Assembly: GCA_022747635.1 (NCBI GenBank)
Contig: JAKTNV010000023.1
Coordinates: forward strand, 6,109,848-6,173,847
Length of the DNA: 64,000 bases
Direction: 5' to 3'
From: Hetaerina americana
Taxonomy: Eukaryota > Arthropoda > Insecta > Odonata > Calopterygidae
A model generated the notes under the pieces. The model did not search any database. It saw only the letters and a list, made by a program, of their open reading frames with translations, and had not been told where the DNA came from. Below are positions 56,307 through 64,000 of the stretch, one piece after another. Position numbers and translations under genes: made by a program. Every line of letters starts with the position of its first letter. Within the stretch, counting starts at the first letter, position 1.

Positions 56307-56618
56307 GGGATCGAGATGGTGCGGGGGCTAACGTACTGGCTTCCCACCCTGAGGGCGCGGGTTCAACTCCCGGCGGTGTTGAATATTTTTCAGAGGTACC
56401 TCAATCCCTACTTGAGGTGCTTTGTGGAGGGCACTTTGAGTGAGTACGCCGTCCGTCGGATGGGACGTTAAGCTGAGGACCCCTTGGCGCCTTTCGTAAA
56501 GAGTAGGCTAATGCCGACGCCGGGTTTCTCTCCACCCTTCATCCTTTCCTGTCCATCCCCTATGGCGCAAATGACCTTAGCTGTCGGTCGCCTCCCCTCA
56601 AAAACTACTACCCCCAAC
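56307..56618 (+). mobile_element. SINE-A copy 4
   Basis: 312 bp flanked by GACTTTTCAAGAA (56294-56306) and GACGTTTCAAGAA (56619-56631), a 13-bp target duplication with one mismatch. Head, B box (GGTTCAACTCC, one change) and central domain are intact; the tail is ACTACTACCCCCAAC. Confidence 0.94.
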
Positions 56619-56631
56619 GACGTTTCAAGAA

Positions 56632-57529
56632 ATATTCGAATAAAGTAATCAAGAAGAGGTTTTATTTCGCTGTGTTCCGACCATGAACACGCGCCTAGTG
56701 CCCGAGTCCCTCTATATACGGATCTAATTTCGGCATTGGGACGGTATAGGGACAAGAGCTGCACGATTCGTAAAGATATTTTAAGGTAGAACAGGTCAGC
56801 TCTGAAACAGTATTGGGAGACACCAGCGACACATGTACATAGGTTAAACTCTTGAACGAATACATATTATTCGAGTTCAACGATAATGAAGAGGAACAAA
56901 TTTTTGCACCTCATTGAGTTAGCACGCGAGACCGGAGCGATAAGCTATGGGAAATTGGCTGCCGAAAAGACCAAAATAAGGACTCGTTGAAAATGAATGC
57001 TACAGAATCCATTAAATCATGTATTACTCCAATGGAAAGAGTCATGATAGCCCCTGCTACGCACCATCGTGACTCTTGTTGGCTAAGATCATGCAATTGT
57101 ATACATCCATGCTCCCTTACTTGGCAGAAGACACCCTATTCAGGAATACACTGTCAGGAATACACTGTCCGAGCACACCTCACACGTGAGTGCTTCACCA
57201 GTTTCCCGCCGCTAAGAGATGCAAACCCTTATAATGGATTTTATATTTTCCACTATTTTTGCACTCTGCTAGTTATGGCTTTCACTCGAATATACCTCAC
57301 AAAAATATGCTAAATGACCAACAGCGGCGACGGAGGAAGAATCAATGAAGCCACTCCAGAAATTTCAATACTGGATCTTCTTCAAATTTATTTGAATTCA
57401 CACCTACCGTGTGCATTTCATCTAAATCCCGAAGGCTGCATTTGGAGGCTTAGGAAACATGCGTCAAGCAATCCGGGGTTTTCTTTTAATATTCTCTCAT
57501 AAAAGTCCGACATCACCGAGAATATGAAA
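56632..57529. other. unassigned spacer
   Basis: No gene, RNA or repeat recognised between SINE-A copy 4 and the mariner. Confidence 0.45.
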
Positions 57530-57531
57530 TA

Positions 57532-58848
57532 CAGGGTTCGTCCGGAAAATAAGTGCACTGATTTTTTCCCGCCGCTCCAGGCGCGCCCAGCACCGCTCTG
57601 ACGGGCTGCGATTGGAGGGGGGTATGTTGGCAAGCGACGCTGAAAAAGGCAGTCGGCTCTGAGCTGTGGTGTAGTGAGGAGCTCTGTTAACGCGAACCTC
57701 CACGCTCGACCCACGTCACGGAACGCGATGCCGAAGTTTTTGGAGCAGCGTTATTCCATCAAATTTGCGGTAAAGCTTGGGAAATCGTCTACCAAAACTG
57801 TCGGTATGATTAACCGGGCTTACGGGGAGTCAGCCATGTCCAGAAACATGATCTTTCGGTGGCACAAGATGTTCGTGGAGGGCAGAGAAGAGGTCGACGA
57901 CGAACCACGGCCTGGACGCCCATCAACGACACTCACCGACGAAAATGTGCGAAAAGTTCGCGATGTACTGAACTCTGATCTTCATCTCAGTGTTCGGATG
58001 ATAGCAGAGCAGTGTAATGTGCCAAAAACAATAGTGCACGAGATTATTAGGGAGCAATTACAGATGCGAAAAATTTGTGCAAAGTTGGTGCCGAAAGTGC
58101 TCAGTGATGATCAAAGACTCAATCGTTTGGAAATCGCGACACAACTTGCGGATCACTGCAAAAATGATCCACATTTTTTAGAGAACGTTGTTTCGGGTGA
58201 CGAACCGTGGATCTTTGAGTACGACCCGGAGTCGAAGAGACAAAGTGCGGAGTGGCACACCCCATCATCACCCCGTCAAAAGAAAGCTCGCATGAGCAAA
58301 TCTCGGATCAAGGCGATGCTCATTGTCTTTTTTGACAAAAGGGGAGTCGTCCACTACGAATTTGTACCTGAACGACAAACTGTAAATGCTGCATTTTACG
58401 TCCAAGTGCTCGACAGGCTTCGAAAACGAGTCGCCCGCGTCCGGCCAGCGATCAAAAACCTCTGGCGGCTGCATCACGACAATGCGCCGTCTCACACCGC
58501 GCTTGTCGTGTCGGACTTCTTGGCCAAGCACGGCGTGGCAACGCTGCCGCACCCGCCCTACAGCCCGGACTTGGCACCACCGGACTTCTTTCTGTTCCCG
58601 AAGATAAAGAGGAGTTTGAAAGGAACGCGATACGGGACTTTGGACGCCGTCAAAGAGGCCGTGACGACGTGTCTTCGAGAGGTTCCCGATGATGCCTTCG
58701 CGGGAGCGTTCCAGGAATGGGAACGCCGCTGGAACAAGTGTATCGACTCACAAGGGTCCTATTTTGAGGAATATTAGCTTAAGATATGTAAAAGTGTAAT
58801 AAATTTTTTTTCCTGAGCTCAGTACACTTATTTTCCGGACGAACCCTG
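57532..58848 (+). mobile_element. complete mariner transposon, second family
   Basis: 1317 bp between TA duplications (57530-57531 and 58849-58850). The terminal inverted repeats start CAGGGTTCGTCCGGAAAATA and extend to AAGTGYACTGA, almost identical at both ends. One intact transposase gene. The tips differ from those of the 19.5-kb element, so it is an independent family; the deleted relic at 23775-24529 has a similar N-terminus but different tips. Confidence 0.97.
57728..58777 (+). CDS. mariner transposase, intact, GDEPW variant
   Basis: 349 residues, the usual mariner length, from the ATG at 57728 (MPKFLEQRYSIKFAVKLGKS). The upstream in-frame ATG at 57674 would add 18 unrelated residues, so I prefer 57728. 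N-terminal helix-turn-helix DNA-binding region about residues 1-110 with EPRPGRPST in the linker; catalytic aspartates in GDEPW, HHDNAPSH and YSPDLAPPDFF, with 34 residues between the second and third (DD34D). The first box reads GDEPW where nearly all family members have GDETW, so activity may be affected although the aspartate is kept. The C-terminus W-E-R-R-W-N-K-C and GSYFEEY is complete. It would act in the nucleus on its own terminal repeats. Confidence 0.96.
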   Translation: MPKFLEQRYSIKFAVKLGKSSTKTVGMINRAYGESAMSRNMIFRWHKMFVEGREEVDDEPRPGRPSTTLTDENVRKVRDVLNSDLHLSVRMIAEQCNVPKTIVHEIIREQLQMRKICAKLVPKVLSDDQRLNRLEIATQLADHCKNDPHFLENVVSGDEPWIFEYDPESKRQSAEWHTPSSPRQKKARMSKSRIKAMLIVFFDKRGVVHYEFVPERQTVNAAFYVQVLDRLRKRVARVRPAIKNLWRLHHDNAPSHTALVVSDFLAKHGVATLPHPPYSPDLAPPDFFLFPKIKRSLKGTRYGTLDAVKEAVTTCLREVPDDAFAGAFQEWERRWNKCIDSQGSYFEEY

Positions 58849-58850
58849 TA

Positions 58851-59980
58851 TTTCTGCAACTTCGTCTTCCACTTTGCAAACTTTCGGGGTTCGTATATCC
58901 AAAACAGTATGGTTTTAGGTTCTGCCAACAAATATTTGCAATTTAACTGATTTTCTTCACATTGCAACAACCTGAAGTACTTAAGCCTCAATCTCATTGA
59001 TTTGTCGTTTACGTTCTAGTATTCCTCGTCTAAAGAGTATTTCAGAGCACATTGAGCAATGACTCTTTCCATATTCACTTCCAACGAAACATGCCTAAGG
59101 GCCAACAATGATCATCAATTAAAGTTGATGACGGGCGCCGTTTATGTCAACCCCCGCCCGGCCATACACTCAGGCCCCAATCAGATTCACTCTCCTCTCA
59201 AGTGACTCGACTGCCACCCATTCTCTAAATACGACGTGATCAACTTAGTACACTTGTTGAATATTTGCCTGCAACTCTTGCTTTCAAACCACGTTCTCAT
59301 ATAAATCACAGAGTCTTCATCCAATCCATCCAATATGTCTCCGTTCCCACGTAGATCCAAGAGTATCCCATACCCGCCATATTTAACCGAAATATTTGAT
59401 TATCCCGTCAGTGTTAGTGTCCCTTCAATATGGAGGCGAATTTTACGCACTGCTATTATGGCTGTCTGATTGTGCTGGAAAAATATTTCAATATTCTTCA
59501 ATGCCCTCTTGTGAAATTCATTTAGTTTCATCTACAGCTGCGGCACTTGTAATTTTAATACAAAAATAGTACCTTGAAGTTCATGAAAATCAGGTTTAGT
59601 TTACTTGGACTCATTTCACTCATGATTACCTGTATCTCGGGGATGAACCTCGCCAAGATTTCCGCGGAGCACAAAAAGATGTTTCTCCACTTTCATATCT
59701 CCCGTGGACCCCTTCCTATTCTCATTGAACTCCCGTGGTCACGGCGTACACCGCGATGCTGGGACATCAGTCATTACATGAAATTATGTAATCATTTCGT
59801 AATAACAAGGGGAGATTACAGCAAGAGTTTTCGATCGAAATTGTTGGGGAAGCTGGTCAAAGGATGTTGCAAGGGAAGCGGGGATTATCCACATTTATCC
59901 ACTGCTGGACTATACCTTTATGTTTCGCCAGAGCGCTCCCACCTGCCGATATATCGTCGGACCCTACTGGTTCGACATCT
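58851..59980. other. unassigned spacer
   Basis: No repeat or gene recognised. A 160-aa plus frame begins at 59574 with a hydrophobic start but runs into a LINE 3' end fragment and has no family signature, so it is not called. Confidence 0.4.
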
Positions 59981-59984
59981 ACAT

Positions 59985-60040
59985 GAATACACGGCGATCC
60001 ACCAAAGAGGTGTGTGGCAGGGGGTACAAGCACCACCAGG
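59985..60040 (-). mobile_element. L2-like LINE 3' end fragment
   Basis: On the minus strand GTACCCCCTGCCACACACC is followed by TTTGGTGGATCGCC, GTATTCATGTAGATG. This resembles the 3' ends at 16820-16888 and 62600-62660, so it is a solo tail of an L2-like LINE or a relative. Confidence 0.6.
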
Positions 60041-60640
60041 TGGCAAGGGTAGGTGATGCGGGAGGACATAAGAGAGGAAGGGGAAAGGGAAAAATATTTA
60101 GTAAAAATGCAAATTTCTATACGCGCTGGGGGAAAACTTAATTTAAAAAAATGGGATAATTCACCTAATAAATTATTTATTTTGTTACACGAAAAGAGGG
60201 AATAAAAAAAACCACAGCCATGTATACGACAGGCCTCCGCCGCAACCAGATGGGTGAAGCAAAATTGGCCAGAAAGAGGAAGAAATATGCTTTCACATGA
60301 ACATGCAACTAACTCATGGTCTCCGCCCGTCCAGTCACAGGGAGGGCATACGACTCACCGCTCTAGGCGTCCCCCTCTCGAAGAGAGACGACGGATGGAA
60401 GGGGAAGCTTGAAAACAAACAAAGCAGAGCAGGCAACGCTGTAACGAGTACTATATTAATTAAATGGTAGTCCCAGGCGGGAAGGGATTTGACATCAAAA
60501 CACACGAGATTAGTGAAAGTGCATGAATTTGAGTGGAACTAATTACTCCCTAGACATGTGGGTGGGAAGCGGGATTTTTGCTATCTCTACCCCTATATCG
60601 TTGCTATATCCCCAAGATTCTCCCAGTGTCTCAAGTCACT
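60041..60640. other. unassigned spacer
   Basis: Nothing recognisable between the LINE tail fragment and the start of the L2-like LINE. Confidence 0.4.
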
Positions 60641-61053
60641 TCTCGTGACCTTAGCTCTAATGCTGAGTAGCCTATAAAGGGAAATAAAGAGCCAACTAGA
60701 TCGCGAGCTACTCTCTAGGGACTTAGACAGAATCTCGGATTGGTACAAGGAATGGGGGTTAATGCTTAATATAGACAAATACACAATTTCGAAATTTTGA
60801 TGCAAAGGAGAAGGCGAATAGGATATAAACTACGAAATAGAGGGTTCAGTGATGAATACGGCCGATCAAGTTAAATATTTGGGGATAGTTCTAACACCAC
60901 GCCTTTCATTGGGCGGACATATCAGGACAAGATGCGGATCCGCTTCAAAGAAACTCTATTGCATTAAACGGATGGTGGGGAAATGTAATGAGAAAGTTAA
61001 ACAGAGGTGTTATTTTGCTCTAGTTAGACCTCATTTGGAATATGCCGCAAGTA

Positions 61054-61806
61054 CGAGGGTCATCCGGAAAGTAGTACCCGTTCGTGCCGCATGAAGTGCT
61101 GACGACGCGAGTAGCCGCTGGACGAGGTCAGATAGCTTCAGTGGCTTGTCTGCCTTCTCTGAGCCAAGTTGCGTGACGCTAGCATTGCCTGTGTTGTTTC
61201 TGTGATTGTTTACAATGTTTAAAAAAATTGAGAACGCCGCCAGTTGTGAAGTGAGGGCAGTGATTAAATTCCTCAATGCAAGAAACGTTCGCCCATGTGA
61301 TATTCATCGCCAATTAAAGGAGGTGTATGGAGACAATGTAATGGACGAGTCGTCTGTTCGGCGGTGGTGTCGCAACTTCAACATGGGGAGGGGGAACACA
61401 CACGACGATGAGCGTTCGGGGAGACCGTCTGTCATTACAGACCAACTGGTGAGCTCAGTTGACGAATTCGTGAGGAACGATCGGCGCGTCACAATTGATG
61501 ACATCTGTGAGCATTTTCCCAATGTTTCTCGAACAATTGTTCATGAAATTGTTAAACACCATCTGCATTATGCAAAAATTTGTGCAAGATGGGTCCCTCG
61601 CGTATCTCAATGAGCTGGCGGCGAAGGACTATGCAGCAGGAATACAGAAACTTGTCACACGTTATGACAAATGCCTTAATTTGATTGGAGATTATGTTGA
61701 GAAGTAGTTTAAAGTATCCTCTTTCAAATAAAATTTTTTATGTTTGTTAATATTTACTTTTGTCTTTTTATTTCACGAACGGGTACTACTTTCCGGATGA
61801 CCCTCG
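61054..61806 (+). mobile_element. internally deleted mariner with perfect terminal repeats
   Basis: 753 bp, flanked by TA (61052-61053 and 61807-61808), inserted in the L2-like LINE. Including the TA, the ends are perfect inverted repeats over 35 bp (TACGAGGGTCATCCGGAAAG, then TAGTACCCGTTCGTG). The interior lacks the catalytic domain. Perfect ends and a partial gene suggest a recent non-autonomous copy that could be moved in trans. Confidence 0.96.
61215..61707 (+). pseudogene. mariner transposase lacking catalytic core
   Basis: The first part (MFKKIENAASCEVRAVIKFL to HYAKICARWVPRVS) is the complete N-terminal DNA-binding region of a mariner transposase with DDERSGRPS in the linker, ending in a stop at 61611-61613. 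A shifted frame then gives LNELAAKDYAAGIQKLVTRY and DKCLNLIGDYVEK, the extreme C-terminus. About half the protein, including all three catalytic aspartates, is deleted. A truncated DNA-binding product could in principle compete with full-length transposase, which is inference. Confidence 0.92.
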
Positions 61807-61887
61807 TATTTGGGATCCCTGGGAGAAAATTTGGCAAAAAGGAATTATATAAAGTCCAGAGAAAATCCGCCAGATTCGTTAAAACTT

Positions 61888-62088
61888 ACAAATTGAGCAG
61901 CTTCAGGCGTGGTGTGGTGGAAGTCGAACATAATGAGTAACTGATTGAAGCACTTTTCCCCTTGATAAAATTTTTTATTTTACGATTGGGTTTCGATTCA
62001 AGCCTGATGATGGTGTAATACATCGAAACCCGGTCGTAAAATAAAAAACAATTATCAAGGGGAAAAGTGCTTTAATCAGTTATCAGTT
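61888..62088 (+). mobile_element. hammerhead-bearing foldback element, best copy
   Basis: A 201-bp insertion in the LINE, flanked by a perfect 14-bp duplication ATTCGTTAAAACTT (61874-61887 and 62089-62102). It starts ACAAATTGAGCAGC, then the family box TTCAGGCG and GTGGTGGAA. Arms at 61938-61997 and 62022-62082 are inverted with a few differences (TAACTGATTGAAGCACTTTT on the left). The hammerhead core lies in the centre and the start of the right arm. Length, start and box match the copy at 4515-4713. Removing one duplication and the insert rejoins the LINE reading frame (FVKT to CDIKNTSE), confirming the boundaries. Confidence 0.95.
62004..62036 (+). ncRNA. hammerhead ribozyme-like core, canonical CUGAUGA
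   Basis: CTGATGA (62004-62010), helix II GGTGT-AAT-ACATC (5 bp, one G-U), GAAA (62025-62028), helix III ACC-C-GGT with a one-base loop, and C at 62035 as the predicted cleavage residue (GUC-like, cut before 62036). All invariant core bases are present. Helix I is less certain: the sequence after the site, GTAAAATAAAAAAC, pairs with the left arm, but the bases directly before CTGATGA do not continue that pairing. The minimal helix III suggests it would act as a dimer, as proposed for PLE and retrozyme hammerheads. Activity unproven. Confidence 0.78.
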
Positions 62089-62664
62089 ATTCGTTAAAAC
62101 TTGTGATATTAAGAACACAAGTGAGACAGGTCTCTTAGGGGATTTAGGCTGGGAACCACTGGAAGTGCGGAGAGAGCAAGCGAGGCTTAGACTTTTAGAA
62201 AGGTTCAGAACAAACGAGTTTACCTATGACACTGAAGGAATTATAATGGCCCCACACTACTTAGGTAGATCAGACCACAAAGATAAAATAAGGGAGGTAG
62301 ATTCCAGTACTGATAGATACAAATACTCATTCTTTCCCCGAATAATCAGAAATCATAATAGCAAGAAACCGAAGTAACTTTAGAAATATTAAAACATTGA
62401 ATTTACCAGTTAGAAGACAATTAAACATTGCAAAGATATCAGGTACATTTGTACGAGCATGTGTTTGTTAGTTGGTAGTTTGTGTGTTTGCAAGTGTGTG
62501 AGGTGTAAATGTTCTTGCAATGTGAATGCATACCATGTTTTGTTTGTGGATAGTATAAATTTGTGGCTTTTGCATGCGGTTTTTTTTCTTTCTTAATTAC
62601 GGGTGGTATCCTAACACTCCCCGCCACACGCCCTTGCGAGGTATTAAGTAGATGTAGTTTTCTC

Positions 62665-64000
62665 AGTCTTTTTATTAGTCTTTCTCGCTCACCATGCATC
62701 TGGAGAATCTCCAAGTATTATTCCTCCAGTACCTTCGTTGAATTTTCTTCTAATCAATTGTGAACGAGTGTCCATGTACTACCTCTCCAGCCCTCAAGGC
62801 CGAGGGCTGGATTATCGCCCAAGGGTTGGAATTTTATATTTTCCCTGTTTCTTACATTATGTTTATTATCCAATGCACAGAAAAAAATGCAAAGCTGATT
62901 TGGACCAGTGCTGTACACATTAAAAATGGGGAAATCACTTAATTCCAAAAAAAACACTGAAATTATAGCAGTGGGTACTAAAAATAAGAATAAAGAGCAA
63001 AAGCACAGTATTAGCATGCAATAAGCATGGGAAGGAAGGTGGGGTTGGCAGCGCTGGAATGGGGGAATGGAAGCGGGGGAGGTGGCAGAAGCATTAAGAG
63101 GGAGAAGTGACATGGTTGCGGTGAGCGCGGCTACAGGGAGGATGTCGGGGAGGGATTTCAAAATATCATTTTAGGATAAGCGGGAGTCGATAGATACATA
63201 GAAGAGCATTTAACGGTCTTGGAACTTCATCCAATCCATTAGCGAACAATTCATGGAAACAATGGATCGAGCATTCTAAGCGTGACCTAACCAAGCCCGA
63301 ATGACATCCCTTCGTAAATGATTCCATACAATTGCATACAACTGGTCCAGTGAAGCCAATCCGGTCGCCACTTACTCTTTTTGTGCGTACGACGTTAGAA
63401 AGATAAGTTGGAGGTTTGAGTTGCATCCAAGTACTTGAACTATCACTCAATGCAACTTCGTCTGCTCCTCATGACGCACTTCAAATGCAATACGTCTCTT
63501 TGGTAAATTGTACTGTCAGATTCAATTATGATGCATATTCATTCCTTGTCACATAATAGCGTAATGGTCAGCCACAGACTTTATTCCACCAATCTATGCT
63601 CATCCAAGACTCAGCTATGAAATTATTTCGCTCATAATGCCGTCCCAAAAGGAAGACTACATAGGATTGAAAATATCATTGGAGATCGTGCGTACATCGT
63701 GAGAGGTCACCGATGCCGATAAAATAAGGATGAGAGACAATCACCACGAGAGAGGATGAAACATTTCCAGAACTACTTTATCATACTGAAGCAATTAATG
63801 AACTTCCCGCTCCGACAAAGAGCACACCGCGGCAGGAGCCTTTTCTCATTGCCAAAAGGGGCGCCTTGCGCTTTCCGCGGGTCTCTTTTCGAGACCAACC
63901 CGGAATCCCCTTCGCTCGGCCACATTAATCTCACTCAGGGATTTCAAACAACACGCAAACGAGCCACGCACTCGACCCATCAAAGCAGTGAGGGGCGTCA
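62665..64000. other. unassigned window end
   Basis: No gene, RNA or repeat recognised. A G-rich plus-strand patch at about 63010-63150 creates a 135-aa frame on the minus strand with no domain. Confidence 0.45.

Larger units (their letters stand above)
60650..62660 (+). pseudogene. L2-like LINE reverse transcriptase C-terminus and 3' UTR, split twice
   Basis: The plus strand reads REIKSQLDRELLSRDLDRIS (from about 60675), DWYKEWGLMLNIDK, then VKYLGIVLTPRLSLGGHI, KKLYCIKRM, ALVRPHLEYAAS, ending at 61051 where a mariner begins. After that, KVQRKSARFVKT (about 61852-61887), a second interruption, then LGDLGWEPLEVRREQARLRL (about 62136-62196) and YKYSFFPRIIRN (62318-62353), the usual C-terminus of L2-group LINEs. 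The 3' end CCTAACACTCCCCGCCACAC and GTAGATGTAG is at about 62610-62658. It is 5' truncated, with a stop near 60799 and a frameshift near 61835. The FADD box is missing. Confidence 0.85.

Noticed and set aside
59574..60056. 160-aa plus-strand frame with hydrophobic start
   Set aside because: Its last third is the antisense of a LINE 3' end; no family signature.
1..64000. CRISPR array
   Set aside because: No regularly spaced short direct repeats; the repeats are microsatellites and transposon ends, and the sequence is clearly eukaryotic.

Overview
The window reads as non-coding, repeat-laden DNA from an animal genome, most likely an arthropod and probably an insect. That rests on its mix of mariner transposons, Penelope-like elements (PLEs), APE-type, L2-like and jockey-like LINEs, tRNA-derived SINEs and long (TA)n arrays, on a base composition of roughly 40% GC, and on the lack of any bacterial operon. 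I see no convincing host protein-coding gene. The only long intact reading frames are two mariner transposases (19700-20773 and 57728-58777). Species cannot be settled by eye.

Layout. 1-9 kb: purine-rich low-complexity DNA, an orphan mariner end, a hammerhead-like foldback element (4515-4713), LINE relics, SINE-A copy 1 and a decayed mariner. 11-18.5 kb: APE-type LINE relics, one interrupted by a second foldback element; a PLE relic with inverted terminal repeats; a PLE reverse transcriptase/GIY-YIG relic. 19-24.5 kb: an intact mariner beside a 5'-truncated jockey-like LINE, which abuts a decayed RT-RNase H gene, which abuts another mariner relic. 24.5-43.5 kb: mostly unassigned, repeat-poor DNA with one full-length decayed mariner (36974-38244) and a perfect 87-bp palindrome element (38786-39019). 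43.5-56.6 kb: SINE-dense, with a tandem and inverted array of a 457-bp tRNA-containing repeat, (TA)n arrays at retroelement 3' ends, and two copies of one LINE family in opposite orientation. 57.5-62.7 kb: a second intact mariner, then an L2-like LINE split first by an internally deleted mariner and then by a 201-bp hammerhead-bearing element.

The most interesting system is a set of short foldback elements (about 105-234 bp) at 4515, 11964, 38786, 48619, 52420 and 61888. Most carry, in order, a conserved 5' box (TTCAGGCG, then GTGGAA), a long inverted repeat, and between or within the arms a type I hammerhead-ribozyme-like core (CUGANGA, 5-bp helix II, GAAA, minimal helix III, UH cleavage site). 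Four have plausible 10-14 bp target-site duplications. Known biology links minimal-helix-III hammerheads to PLEs and to metazoan retrozymes, and the same window holds PLE RT/GIY-YIG relics. A foldback retrozyme-like family mobilised by a PLE is therefore a reasonable inference. The inverted rather than tandem architecture, and the core-less member at 52420, are unusual.

Nested insertions give a relative chronology: LINEs were hit by mariners and foldback elements, and SINE-A hit SINE-B. There is no cooperating set of host genes; the genes present serve transposition only.
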